DNA from: Bolinopsis microptera
Lineage: Eukaryota > Ctenophora > Tentaculata > Lobata > Bolinopsidae
Direction: 5' to 3'
Length of the DNA stretch: 64,000 nt
NCBI RefSeq assembly: GCF_026151205.1
Contig: NC_087084.1
Location: 11,001,453 to 11,065,452 of the forward strand
The notes under the pieces were generated by a model. That model worked only from the letters and a program-made list of their open reading frames with translations, did not search any database and was not told the DNA's origin. Below, piece by piece: positions 15,001-25,506 of this stretch. How positions within the stretch are numbered: the first letter of the stretch is position 1; the number at the start of each line of letters is the position of its first letter. The position numbers were made by a program, and so were the translations under genes.

Positions 15001-18000
15001 TTTACCCCCGTATGCGATTTATGTTCCGGGGTAGGTGGCCCATGTTTTAGTATAAAAATGGGTACTACCTATCCCAAACCATCATAAAAACCAAGTTTCG
15101 ACCTCGCAAACCACTCAGGCCACTCCCAGGGGCCACGCCCATCCCAAAATAGCTGAAATCCAGGTCAAATCCCATACAAATCCAGACTGAGAATCTTTAC
15201 CCCCGTATGCGATTTATGTTCCGGGGTAGGTGGTCCATGTTTTAGTATAAAAATGGGTACTGCCTATCCCAAACCATCATAAAAACCAATTGTCCACCTC
15301 CCAACCCACTCAGGCCACTCCCAGGGGCCACGCCCATCCCAAAATAGCTGAAATCCTGGTAAAATCAAGATTGAAAATCTTTACCCCCGTATGCGATTTA
15401 TGTTCCGGGGTAGGTGGCCCATGTTTTAGTATAAAAATGGGTACTGCCTATCCCAAACCATCATAAAAATCAAGTTTCGACCTCCCAACCCACTCAGGCC
15501 ACTCCCAGGGGCCACGCCCATCCCAAAATAGCTGAAATCCTGGTAAAATCAAGATTGAAAATCTTTACCCCCGTATGCAATTTATGTTCCGGGGTAGGTG
15601 GCCCATGTTTTAGTATAAAAATGGGTACTGCATATCCCAAACCATCATAAAAATCAAGTTTCGACCTCCCAACCCACTCAGGCCACTCCCAGGGGCCACG
15701 CCCATCCCAAAATAGCTGAAATCCTGGTAAAAAATCAAGATTGAAAATCTTTACCCCCGTATGCGATTTATGTTCCGGGGTAGGTGGCCCATGTTTTAGT
15801 ATAAAAATGGGTACTGCATATCCCAAACCATCATAAAAATCAAGTTTCGACCTCCCAACCTACTCAGGCCACTCCCAGGGGCCACGCCCATCCCAAAATA
15901 GCTGAAATCCTGGTAAAATCAAGATTGAAAATCTTTACCTCCGTATGCGATTTATGTTCCGGGGTAGGTGGCCCATGTTTTAGTATAAAAATGGGTACTG
16001 CCTATCCCAAACCATCATAAAAACCAAGTTTCGACCTCTCAAACCACTCAGGCCACTCCCAGGGGCCACGCCCATCCCAAAATAGCTGAAATCCAGGTCA
16101 AATCCCATACAAATCCAGACTGAGAATCTTTACCCCCGTATGCGATTTATGTTCCAGGGTAGGTGGCCCATGTTTTAGTATAAAAATGGGTACTGCCTAT
16201 CCCAAACCATCATAAAAACCAAGTTTCGACCTCTCAAACCACTCAGGCCACTCCCAGGGGCCACGCCCATCCCAAAATAGCTGAAATCCAGGTCAAATCC
16301 CATACATATCCAGACTGAGAATCTTTACCCCCGTATGCGATTTATGTTCCGGGGTAGGTGGCCCATGTTTTAGTGTAAAAATGGGTACTACCTATCCCAA
16401 ACCAACATAAAAACCAAGTTTCGACCTCTCAAACCACTCAGGTTACTCCCAGGGGCCACGCCTAACCTAGAAAAGCTACAGGGGTTGGGGCAAAACTAAC
16501 GTTACATATGTTGGGTCTTACACCACCACCGTGTTTCATATTATGGACCTGTAGCCTTGCAGATGGCATGCTGTAACTACTCATTCGAGGATTCCGTCGC
16601 CAATGTTTGAAAATTTGAATATTTAGACTACGGCCTACGTCCATATAATAAATTTAAATCACCTATATTGTTCTTTCCAGACATACTAGACGCCCATTTA
16701 TTTCAGATTACTGTAGATATTTAATTGTTGCATCTGATCTGAAAAATTGAGGTCAATCGGAGTTGAAATGACGCATTGAATGTATCTCGTTAACAAAATT
16801 GATTGGGTGATTATGTGATAGGACACCTTGATTGGGTTCCCTTGCAATTTAACGGGGCCATCTAATCACCGGAACAGGTAATCCAATCACCTGATCACAC
16901 GTAATGAATAAACTCGTTATGCCTCGTATCTCGGACATCTGAGAAGCTACAACTCTCATTTTTTCAGATCGAACGTAATTTGAATGGCCAAATACAATCC
17001 TATAAAATTTGGCTCGATCTGATTATCAAAACAATTTAAAAAATGCGATAATGAACCTTCATTCGAAAAAAATGAACATGAATATTCTTTGATTTAACAT
17101 ATTCCTCGAATGAGTGGTGATAGTAAGTCATACCAAAAAGAATACCCCGGAACTTAAATCCCCTACAGGTGTAAAGATTCTCATTCTTGATTTGACCTGA
17201 ATTTCAGCTATTTTGGGATAGGCGTAGCCTCTGGGAGTGGCCTAAGTGAGTTGAGAGGTCGAAAATTGGTTTTTATGATGGTTTGCGATAGGTAGTACCC
17301 ATTTTTATACTAAAACATCGGCCACCTACCCCGGAACATAAATCGCATACGGGGGTAAAGATTCTCAGTCTGAATTTGTATGGGATTTGACCATGATTTC
17401 AGCTATTTTGTGATGGGCGTGGCCCCTGGGAGTGGCGTGAGTGGTTTGAGAGATCGAAACTTGGTTTTATGATGGTTTGGGATAGGTTGTACACATTTTA
17501 ATACCAAAATATGGGCCACCTACCCCGGAACATAAATTGCATACGGGGGTAAAGATTCTCAGTCTGAATTTGTATGGGATTTGACCAGGATTTCAGCTAT
17601 TTTGTGATGGGCGTGGCCCCTGGGAGTGGCCTGAGTGGTTTGAGAGGTTGAAACTTCGTTTTTATGATGGTTTGGGATAGGCAGTACCCATTTTTATACT
17701 AAAACATGGGCCACCTACCCCGGAACATAAATCGCATACGGGGGTGAAGATTTTAAAGTCTGGATTTTAGCTGGATTTCAGTTATTTTGGGATGGGCGTG
17801 GCTCCTGGGAGTGGCCTGAGTGGTTAGAGAGGTCGAAACTTGGTTTTTATGATGGTTTGGGATAGGTTGTACCCATTTTTATACCAAAATATGGGCCACC
17901 TACCCCAGAACATAAATTGCATACGGGGGTAAAGATTCTCAGTCTGAATTTGTATGGGATTTGACCAGGATTTCAGCTATTTTGTGATGGGCGTGGCCCC

Positions 18001-21000
18001 TGGGAGTGGCCTGAGTGGTTTGAGAGGTTGAAACTTCGTTTTTATGATGGTTTGGGATAGGCAGTACCCATTTTTATACTAAAACATGGGCCACCTACCC
18101 CGGAACATAAATCGCATACGGGGGTAAAGATTCTCAGTCTGAATTTGTATGGGATTTCAGCTATTTTGTGATGGGCGTGGCCCCTGGGAGTGGCGTGAGT
18201 GGTTTGAGAGGTCGAAACTTGATTTTCATGATGGTTTGGGATAGGCAGTACCCATTTTTATACTAGAACATGGGCCACCTACCCCGGAACATAAATCGCA
18301 TACGGGGGTAAAGATTCTCAGTCTGAATTTGTATGGGATTTGAGCTGGATTTGAGCTATTTTGGGATGGGCGTGGCTCCTGGGAGTGGCGTGAGTGGTTT
18401 GAGAGGTCGAAACTTGGTTTTTATGATGGTTTGGGATAGGCAGTACCCATTTTTATACTAGAACATGGGCCACCTACCCCGGAACATAAATCGCATACGG
18501 GGGTAAAGATTCTCAGTCTGAATTTGTATGGGATTTGAGCTGGATTTGAGCTATTTTGGGATGGGCGTGGCTCCTGGGAGTGGCCTGAGTGGTTTGAGAG
18601 GTCGAAACTTGGTTTTTATGATGGTTTGGGATAGGTAGTACCCATTTTTATACTAAAACATGGGCCACCTACCCCGGAACATAAATCGCATACGGGGGTA
18701 AAGATTCTCAGTCTGAATTTGTATGGGATTTCAGCTAGATTTCAGCTATTTTGGGATGGGCGTGGCTCCTGGGAGTGGCCTGAGTGGTTTGAGAGGTCGA
18801 AACTTAGTTTTGATGATGGTCTGGGATAGGTAGTACCCATTTTTATTCTAAAACATGGGCCACCTACCCCGGAACATAAATCGCATACGGGGGTAAAGAT
18901 TCTCAGTCTGAATTTGTATGGGATTTGACCAGGATTTCAGCTATTTTGTGATGGGCGTGGCCCCTGGGAGTGGCCTGAGTGGTTTGAGAGGTCGAAACTT
19001 GGTTTTTATGATGGTTTGGGATAGGTAGTACCCATTTTTATAGTAAAACATGGGCCACCTACCCTGGAACATAAATCGCATACGGGGGTAAAGATTTTAA
19101 AGTCTGGATTTTAGCTGGATTTCAGTAATTTTGGGATGGGCGTGGCTCCTGGGAGTGGCCTGAGTGGGTTGAGAGGTCGAAACTTGGTTTTTATGATGGT
19201 TTGGGATAGGTAGTACCCATTTTTATAGTAAAACATGGGCCACCTACCCTGGAACATAAATCGCATACGGGGGTAAAGATTTTAAAGTCTGGATTTTAGC
19301 TGGATTTCAGTAATTTTGGGATGGGCGTGGCTCCTGGGAGTGGCCTGAGTGGGTTGAGAGGTCGAAACTTGGTTTTTATGATGGTTTGGGATAGGCAGTA
19401 CCCATTTTTATACTAGAACATGGGCCACCTACCCCGGAACATAAATCGCATACGGGGGTAAAGATTCTCAGTCTGAATTTGTTTAGGATTTCAGCTGGAT
19501 TTCAGCTATTTTGGGATGGGCGTGGCTCCTGGGAGTGGCCTGAGTGGTTTGAGAGGTCGAAACTTGGTTTTTATGATGGTTTGGGATAGGTTGTACCCAT
19601 TTTTATACCAAAATATGGGCCACCTACCCCGGAACATAAATTGCATACGGGGGTAAAGATTCTCAGTCTGAATTTGTATGGGATTTGACCATGATTTCAG
19701 CTATTTTGTGATGGGCGTGGCCCCTGGGAGTGGCGTGAGTGGTTTGAGAGGTCGAAACTTGATTTTTATGATGGTTTGGGATAGGCAGTACCCATTTTTA
19801 TACTAGAACATGGGCCACCTACCCCGGAACATAAATCGCATACGGGGGTAAAGATTCTCAGTCTGAATTTGTATGGGATTTGACCAGGATTTCAGCTATT
19901 TTGTGATGGGCGTGGCCCCTGGGAGTGGCCTGAGTGGTTTGAGAGGTTGAAACTTCGTTTTTATGATGGTTTGGGATAGGCAGTACCCATTTTTATACTA
20001 AAACATGGGCCACCTACCCCGGAACATAAATCGCATACGGGGGTAAAGATTCTCAGTCTGAATTTGTATGGGATTTCAGCTGGATTTCAGCTATTTTGGG
20101 ATGGGCGTGGCTCCTGGGATTGGCCTGAGTGGTTTGAGAGTGGTTTATACTAAAACATGGGCCACCTACCCCGGAACATAAATCGCATACGGGGGTAAAG
20201 ATTCTTAGTCTGGATTTTTATGTATGGGATTTGACCTGGATTTCAGCTATTTTGGGTTATGTGTGGCCCCTGGGAGTGGCCTGAGTGGGTTGAGAGAACA
20301 AAACTTGGTTTTTATGATGGTTTGGGATAGGTACTAGCTATTCAACCACTAAAACATCTGTCCACTACTCCGGAACACAAATCACATACAGGGCCGAGTA
20401 AAGATTTTTGACTTGAATTATAGCTTTTCTGGGGTCGGTGCAGCCCTTGGATGTGGTTCCAAGTTGGGTTCAAGGTGTTATTTAGTAATTCATATCATAG
20501 TGTCTATAAATATACGAGCAGTTTATTTTGACTTTTGAAGGGTTACCGTCATAAATTCTACAAATAAATTATTTTAACGTACGTGCGGCGCGCAAATCGC
20601 ATACAAAATCGCATACACATTTCAGGGAAACGTCTTCTGGGGATTTAAATTGGAACGGGCGGCACCCAAATTGTAGATCTTGTCGCGCGAAAAGTAAATT
20701 AGCGCGCGTCACAACAGTCTAATTACTGAAATGCGAATGTAAACAGACCCAAATGCGAACATTTGGCTAATGGAACGTTATGAATCGTAAAGATTTTGAA
20801 TTATAATTCCGAATCAAACAAACTCTGCTGCGTAAATTACAAATATATAGTTTCGAACCTTTCAGATTCTTAATATTTATTTATTGGTAGTTAATGTGTT
20901 GTCTTGGAGATATTTCGACATCTCTAAAAGACAATTATATCACTAGTGTTTGAAGAAAGAACTAGTCCATGCACCACCATTTTAATTTCAATTTCACCTT

Positions 21001-24000
21001 GCCAGGAATAAGTGGGAGACAGTCGCTTCACTGAAGACGTCGCGAGATGGGGTGGGCGTGGCTATCTTATCAGATAAAATCTACGCCGTCGGCGGATTCG
21101 ACCGGGCGTATCTTAACAGCGTGGAGTGTTTCGATCCGAGGGTACGTGAAAATTTTCTACAAACGAGTTGCGTCATGTCATGTGGTATGACGTCATGTCA
21201 TGTGGTATGGCGTCATGTCATGTGGAGTGACGTCAAGTAATTTGTCAACAATCTTCCACCGGTTCTTTTTCACTTAACCAAAATTGTGGGAGCAAATACA
21301 TAATTTTTAAAATTCGGTTCTCTTCTCATTAATAAAGAACTTGTTTCGGATCTTCAAGATATCTTTGTTAAGTGGTAATAGTGAAGCTAATTTACAATAC
21401 TCCATGTCGTGCCTCGCTTATGGTTCACTCTAAACAAGAGCCTGTATTCTGTGTAGATACAGATATTTAGATGCGCGTCCTGATAATTAACGTGCAGCTG
21501 GGTTGTGGCGCGGTTACCAGTAAGCTATTATAATTAGTGAACTAAATAGTTAATATAATAGAAACTGCTTACCGGGAAATAGGTGCTGTCCTTTAACCTA
21601 GGTAATATTAAGTTAAAATGTGTATCAGCCACTCACAGTATAATCTACATCTTTAAACAATGAACATAAGTTGAAATATAATTACCAGATCTTTAATTTA
21701 TAACATGTAACATAGCCCACTCACCTGCAAATTGTCATACTGGCAGAGAAAACCGATGCTCCCAAACACGGGGTTGAAGATTGCGACCTCGCATCCCACA
21801 TCTGCCCACTTACCCTGGAATAGCACGTGTTATCATAGTGGGGGGGGGGGGGCATAATGCCACTCACGTGACGTCACACTACTCCTCACGTGACGTCACA
21901 CCACCCCTCACGTGACGTCACACTACTCCTCACGTGACGTCACACTACCCCTCACGTGACTTACCACTTTATTGGACTTTATATGCACCGCTGCACATGG
22001 CTCATCGGCACCGGAGTTCGGTTCTTCATCATCTGAAGAGAAATATCGTTAACAGCTATCTCACTGTTTTGGGAAAACAATATCAATATTCAAATAAGTA
22101 CCTTAAAAGAATGATGGCTTACCCCAGTTTTTGAAGGAATCTTCGCTGCCGTCTTCGTATTCAAAATGTTTGTCGCTTTTGTAGCGTAAGCCTGAAAAAT
22201 GATTCATGTGAGAGAACTTAAAATAATACCTAGACGCAATCTTAACTGAATAAATCATAAAGTTGCATATTGGATAATTGATACACACATGATTAAATGA
22301 AATGACACATGTCACGTGTCATGACGTCACACATGTCACGTGTCATGACGTCACACACCACTCACCAAAGAAAGCAGTCTCAATGCTCCTAGCTTTCATC
22401 AGCCACACAGCCTTGTCGTTCTCAAGTTGATTCGTTATCTTTGCAGAATTTCCACCGTTATCTTCACAGACACCTTTCATTGTGTCGTAAGATTCAGGTT
22501 CTGCTTTGGTTTGTAGAACGAATACCGCTGTAGAGTGTAGGACCGTCAAATACAATTTAGTTGTTAATTAGCATTTAGTTGTTAATTAGCATTTAGTTGT
22601 TAATTAGCATGGAGTCGTTAATTACTATTAGCTGACCGGTTTGTATTTTGGAACCATAGCACTTACACTGATGGTGTGTTGATTGTAAACCAAATTAAAC
22701 TCACAGTCAAAGGTAATGTCCATGCCCACTCTGCCGCAGTTCTTTGCCGGGAAGCTTAGATTCACGTCTTTACACCTGAATGCTTTAAGTCCCTGCGAAG
22801 TACGATTTTGTTGTTACCAGCGTACAATGTAAGAATGCAGATGAATAGTAAAGGACAAACAACATTGTGCGACAGCTAGATTTGGTTACTGGTTAGTCGT
22901 TGTCACGTGACACGTGCCCAAACACTACCTCTACTGAATGCGCTCCATCGCAGAGTGAGCGTACCACAATCTCACGTGACGTCACACACCACAACGTGAC
23001 GTCATGAGTGAGTGTGGCGTCACCCTCTCCCTCAACTAAGTATGTATGCATATACTCACATAGTCACATGTGGCAAGAAGCAAGGAGGAATATGACATAT
23101 AAGGCTGGTTCCCCTCCTGTTCTACTTGTGAGTTATAGTATCCTACTACCTTGTCAGTCAGTTTAAACGGTATCGAGCATCCTGAGGGTCATTTAATTAG
23201 CTCGTCATTTAATTAGCTCTTTTAAAACTATTGTTTACTAATCTATTAGCTCGTCATTTAATTAGCTCGTTTAAAACTATTTTTTACTAAATTACTAGCG
23301 ATTATTAAAACTATTGTGTGTGCCTAGATATGATTTCTGTAAAACTGTGGTTTTTTTCCAATGATACTAATATTTTCTTATCAGTACTCGTAAAATGACA
23401 AGGATAATAATAACAATAGTGACCTGCTGCAGTAATCTTTATCTCGTTTATCTTTAAGTATTCCTTGTCACTGGAAACAGTAAGGTAGTTTACACTCGTA
23501 GTTTCGGCACATCTGTACACTGTCGTTTCTGTGCTTTCTGTGCTTTCCGCTGAGGAATAAGTTTGATGAATACTCACTTAGAATTGCACACTTTCCTCAT
23601 GTGACGTCACACTTTCCCTCACGTGACGTCACACTAAGCTGAGTTAACTCATCCTTACCTTGAAGTTGAATTTCGTTCTCCTCCTCACAAGACAGTTTCT
23701 GTTCTCCTTCCCTGCCGAATAGTTTTATCTCGTAATCCAGTCCAGAATCTGGTGTCGTTGTAACCTGTGCGATGTTGTCAGATGAGTAATACTAATGAGG
23801 TTTACAAATGTACTGGTAATTTTCGATCCTTTCATAATCTTAAATTTGTATTTTTAAAAGTCCACCTTACCGTAACACGTGATATCCATTGATCCGACAG
23901 GTGGTCCATATTGAGGAGAACTTTAAGAGAAATGTTTTCGTTATTAGCTATCGTGTTCATAATCTTCATATCTCCGTCTTCTTTCTTAGCTTTCATGAAC

Positions 24001-25506
24001 GTGTTCATATCTCCGTCGTGTCCCTTTTCCCCTGATCATAGATCTGTTTCAAAATGAGATGCGGTACGGGCAACTCTGAGTTTGGTTATAATTGTTGAAT
24101 TGTTGAATGTTGAGGTAGCAAATGATAAAGCGTGTAAGCACTGTAAGGGAGTGGATTGAGTACAAGAAACAAGTGCAAGGGAAACAGAAAGAGAAATTGA
24201 AAGTGAGAATGAAAGTGAGAATGAAAGTGAGAATGAAAGTGAGAATGAAAGTGAAAGTGAAGTCACACTAACCTGTGTTATTCTCGACCCATTCACCCGA
24301 CATGACCTGAATCTCCTTTACCTTCACGACATTCCAATCCTTCTCTGTCACGTCTGATGACACTCCACAAAGAAGTGTCAGCAGCCACGGTAATATTTTC
24401 ATCTCTTGTAGCTGGGAAAATGTGACGTCATATCACGTGATGTGACGTCATGCGGCATACCACGTAATGTGATGTCATACCAAAGAAACATTCTACTCGT
24501 TCAAATTTATTCAAGTAAATATCCTAGCCTTCATCGGTTTAATATTGGATGCTTTATTAAAAGTGTCGGGGTGATGATCAAACTTTTAAAAATCTCAATA
24601 GGTTACTCTTACAATTGACGATGTAAAATTACTGAAGAAAAAAAAGTCGCTTTATAAAAGGAGGCACTTAATTAACTTCAGCGAAATTTCGACAATAAAT
24701 ATTATCACTAAAGTAAGCTAGTAAGATCGTAAGCTAAGGAACTACTAACCACGGGGAGCTAGGCTAACTGGCTATTAGCTAGCACGTGCAATACTGAGCA
24801 GTGAGCTAGCACGTGCAATACTGAGCTAGCACGTGCAATACTGAGGAACTATTCCAACCCACCTGTACTCATTAATATTTAGAGTAAGACTAAGTTCACA
24901 ACTGGGTTCCTTATCTCTAGGAAGATAACCGGAGATTATTGTACCACGTGATCACACGTGTTCTCAAAATTAGGAATTATCTAGCTTCCAGTTCCGCAAA
25001 CTACTCCAATAAAAGCTGCTATTAAAGGGCAAGTGCCGATCCTTGATATGATAATTTGGGACCTGATTATCAATTATTGAACATTGGTTCCGACCAATGC
25101 TATTTCATCACTCATTACTATTCAGTAATCAGGTAATTGTCATTGTGTCGATGACTGGGCGACAGCGTAATAAATTGGGTGCAGTTTATTGACCGCTAAA
25201 ATTAGGGTTCAAAAACTTCTCAACAATAAACGTTTCGGCCTATAATTGAAATGAGACATTTTACTGTTTGAAAAAACCACTTTTCGCTAAATGCGATTGA
25301 ACTGTGTAAAACTAATTGCACTACTTGCGCTACAATTAATGTATTTGATGTTGTATTGATGACGTTTTAATGTCGTATAACATTGTGTCCCATTTCAGCT
25401 GCTTGACTGGGTCCCAGTAACTCCCATGACTACACCGCGAGCTGTGGCCGGGGTTGCAGTGTTAGGGGGTTCAGATGTCTCAGATCCGGACTCTTTCTAC
25501 AGATGA
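41..25506 (+). CDS. Kelch-like protein (BTB-BACK-Kelch), 3' 13 exons; 5' end outside window
   Basis: Exons read at 41-119, 1048-1182, 1867-1973, 6536-6606, 6909-7017, 8805-8940, 12669-12778, 12989-13145, 13294-13403, 13544-13711, 14015-14112, 21006-21141 and 25399-25506 (stop TGA). All phases chain, giving 507 residues. The first two exons carry the end of a BTB domain ([13 protein letters not shown]) and the start of BACK. The next four carry BACK, ending in [10 protein letters not shown] and a PRKST linker. The last seven encode six Kelch repeats with paired glycines (YAVGG, FAVGG, YVAGG) and a spaced Tyr/Trp. KLHL proteins are usually substrate adaptors of cullin-3 ubiquitin ligases. The linker leading into Kelch 1 resembles the KLHL1/4/5 group, but that assignment is inference. 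Introns are very large and contain an LDLa-GPCR gene, an antisense lectin gene, a retrotransposon, a palindrome and a foldback element. The first ~60-90 residues lie off the window. Confidence 0.9.
127..702. mobile_element. hAT-like MITE with 8-bp target duplication of a splice donor
   Basis: The element begins TAGGAACCGACC (127-138) and ends with the exact reverse complement GGTCGGTTCCTA (691-702). It is flanked by perfect 8-bp direct repeats GGTGAGTT at 119-126 and 703-710. An 8-bp duplication with TIRs starting TAG fits the hAT superfamily. At 576 bp with no transposase it is non-autonomous. The interior is rich in CCGGA/TCCGG motifs. The duplicated target is the exon-end G plus the 5' splice site of the KLHL exon ending at 119. 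Confidence 0.85.
1184..1330. repeat. 49-bp minisatellite, three copies, starting at a splice donor
   Basis: Three copies of a 49-bp unit beginning TACGCAGAATATG start at 1184, 1233 and 1282. The first begins one base inside the intron, so the unit contains the GTACGC donor of the KLHL exon ending at 1182. The third copy is diverged at its 3' end. Confidence 0.85.
1426..1557. mobile_element. Palindromic MITE-like hairpin
   Basis: Left arm 1426-1475 and right arm about 1507-1557 are reverse complements over roughly 50 bp apart from a 2-bp indel, with a ~30-base loop. Core motif is GATAATATCCGGTTGGAAGAG. No coding capacity. It lies in the KLHL intron 1183-1866. Superfamily is unknown because no clean target duplication was identified. 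Confidence 0.75.
1711..1845. repeat. 17-bp CRE/E-box minisatellite
   Basis: About 7.5 copies of a 17-bp unit (TCACGTGTGACGTCATG) alternating an E-box palindrome CACGTG with a CRE palindrome TGACGTCA. It ends about 20 bp before the acceptor of the KLHL exon starting at 1867. The same motif pair recurs in many introns of this window. Confidence 0.85.
1974..2979. other. AT-rich intron / upstream region of nested GPCR
   Basis: This is the KLHL intron sequence before the nested GPCR gene. It is strongly AT-rich, with no open frame or repeat I could support. The GPCR promoter presumably lies here, but no specific element was recognised. Confidence 0.4.
2980..5408 (+). CDS. LDLa-repeat class A GPCR, nested in KLHL intron, with one apparent -1 frameshift
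   Basis: Starts with a signal peptide ([17 protein letters not shown]). A Cys-rich ectodomain has an incomplete LDLa near residues 113-134, full LDLa modules near 156-184 (DGSDEC), 311-343 (NGADELGC) and 349-376 (NGVDEC), and many N-glycosylation sites. TM1 starts near 393, TM5 ends near 655. The first frame then stops at 5046, while TM6 ([14 protein letters not shown]), TM7 (NSFLNPVF) and the tail continue in the frame shifted by -1, ending at 5408. The shift falls in the third intracellular loop, around the A-run at 4965-4968, so one lost base or an assembly error is likely. The DRY position reads VRC. The architecture resembles relaxin-receptor or GRL101-type LDLa GPCRs. The gene is intronless. 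The C-terminus ends in a 15-bp in-frame repeat (GEAVQ). Confidence 0.85.
5318..5392 (+). repeat. 15-bp in-frame coding minisatellite (GEAVQ repeats)
   Basis: Four to five copies of a 15-base unit, GGTGAGGCGGTGCAG with small variants, lie at the 3' end of the GPCR reading frame just before its stop. Length is a multiple of three, so copy-number change would keep the frame. Confidence 0.85.
5409..6535. other. GPCR 3' flank and KLHL intron, no gene seen
   Basis: AT-rich sequence between the GPCR stop and the next KLHL exon. An AATAAA at 5875-5880 could serve as a GPCR polyadenylation signal. The short open frames here show no domain pattern and I do not call them genes. Confidence 0.4.
7040..7275. 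repeat. 20-bp CRE/E-box minisatellite
   Basis: About eleven near-identical copies of GTGCTATGTGACGTCACGTG start about 30 bp downstream of the KLHL donor at 7018. One copy has a T variant. Each unit contains TGACGTCA and CACGTG overlapping through TGACGTCACGTG. Confidence 0.9.
7351..8713. mobile_element. 1.36-kb near-perfect palindrome flanked by TTAA
   Basis: Two arms of about 680 bp are reverse complements meeting with almost no loop near 8030 (GGCGGCC...GGCCGCC). The outer ends read TTAAGGGGGGG at 7351 and CCCCCCCTTAA ending at 8713, so TTAA sits at both edges. TTAA duplications are typical of piggyBac-type insertion, but no transposase is present and the family is inferred only from the flank. 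Arms differ by a few substitutions and G-run length. It lies inside a KLHL intron. Open frames within it are by-products of the symmetry. A relic of the centre occurs at about 48366-48436. Confidence 0.85.
9117..9710 (+). pseudogene. Retrotransposon ORF1-like protein joined to endonuclease remnant
   Basis: A Ser/Thr-rich 5' open frame of 197 codons with no recognised domain ends with residues overlapping the last part of an endonuclease in another frame. The neighbouring frame 9646-9885 has endonuclease C-terminal hallmarks ([15 protein letters not shown], then LSDHL). Most of the apurinic-type endonuclease domain is therefore missing, apparently by internal deletion. Confidence 0.6.
9646..11787 (+). 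pseudogene. Endonuclease C-terminus and reverse transcriptase of the retrotransposon
   Basis: After the endonuclease remnant (9646-9885, stop), a 633-codon frame (9886-11787) covers the RT. Motifs in order are [42 protein letters not shown] and the catalytic YADD. Around 10670-10740 the expected reading [18 protein letters not shown] appears in another frame, showing compensating frameshifts. Near 11690 the frame shifts again, and the C-terminal part continues in the frame ending at 12184. Decay by multiple indels indicates a dead copy. Confidence 0.8.
11790..12184 (+). pseudogene. C-terminal part of the retrotransposon polyprotein, frameshifted
   Basis: Continuation of the RT polyprotein after a frameshift near 11690, with residues such as [34 protein letters not shown] and a Cys-containing end (NCFCC). 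C-terminal regions with a conserved SLK.FK..lK pattern are common downstream of RT in this element class. Confidence 0.6.
14260..16460 (+). repeat. Left ~185-bp tandem array of the foldback element
   Basis: About twelve copies of a ~185-187-bp unit with landmarks CCCCGTATGCGATTTATGTT, GGGTAGGTGGCCCATG, AATGGGTACTGCC and CAGGGGCCACGCCC. Two subtypes differ in the segment after AATAGCTGAAATCC (CTGGTAAAATC versus CAGGTCAAATCCC) and are interspersed, suggesting block duplication. Confidence 0.9.
16463..17130. other. Unique spacer between inverted arrays
   Basis: About 670 bp with no tandem repeats and no credible open frame. It forms the would-be loop of the foldback element. Confidence 0.6.
17130..20395 (-). 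repeat. Right ~185-bp tandem array of the foldback element (inverted)
   Basis: About eighteen copies of the same unit as the left array, on the opposite strand (for example GGCCACCTACCCCGGAACAT). One copy near 20140 carries an internal deletion, and outermost copies are diverged, as expected at array edges. Confidence 0.9.
21698..24402 (-). CDS. Secreted C-type lectin-domain protein, antisense in KLHL intron
   Basis: Ten exons on the minus strand: 24273-24402, 23871-24031, 23659-23764, 23424-23549, 23060-23181, 22669-22792, 22366-22527, 22123-22191, 21965-22032 and 21698-21814. Phases chain if the sixth uses donor GTGTAAG at 22668; a stronger-looking GTAAGT two bases away would break the frame. 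Product about 394 residues. The N-terminus [16 protein letters not shown] is a signal peptide. The middle, with several Cys, is not recognised. The C-terminal ~125 residues form a C-type lectin domain: [25 protein letters not shown], an EPN motif, KWADVGC and FLCQY. EPN in other lectins favours mannose-type Ca-dependent sugars, while the usual WND is WAD. A further donor GTGAGT at 21724 leaves the last exon end uncertain. Confidence 0.8.
21862..21960. repeat. CRE/E-box minisatellite in lectin-gene intron
   Basis: About five copies of a ~21-bp unit, CTCACGTGACGTCACACTAC, lie just inside the intron bounded by the donor at 21964. A G-run of 14 (about 21841-21852) follows on the other side. Confidence 0.85.
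22300..22362. repeat. CRE/E-box minisatellite at lectin-gene donor
   Basis: Copies of CACATGTCACGTGTCATGACG start a few bases from the donor of the lectin exon 22366-22527. Same CRE plus E-box composition as the other arrays. Confidence 0.75.
24180..24266. repeat. 12-bp minisatellite at lectin-gene first donor
   Basis: GAGAATGAAAGT repeated about six to seven times with variants, beginning a few bases inside intron 1 of the antisense lectin gene (donor at 24272). Confidence 0.8.

Larger units (their letters stand above)
14219..20631. mobile_element. Foldback-type element made of two inverted tandem arrays
   Basis: Outer ends are imperfect inverted repeats: GTTTCC..GTGTATGCGATT at 14219 and its complement ending GGGAAAC at 20631. 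Inside, about 12 copies of a ~185-bp unit (14260-16460) run in one orientation and about 18 copies (17130-20395) in the other, separated by ~670 bp of unique sequence. This is the layout of Drosophila FB/Galileo foldback elements. A direct repeat GTCTTC(T)GGGGATTTA lies just outside both ends (14196-14210, 20632-20647), though not flush with the left end. No transposase is seen. It occupies the KLHL intron 14113-21005. Confidence 0.75.

Noticed and set aside
15494..15826. 110-codon open frame in the left tandem array
   Set aside because: It contains the same peptide twice because it spans two 185-bp satellite units; not a gene.
24036..24296. 86-codon Ser/Leu/Phe-rich minus-strand frame
   Set aside because: Mostly a translation of the GAGAATGAAAGT minisatellite in intron 1 of the lectin gene; the real exon uses another frame.
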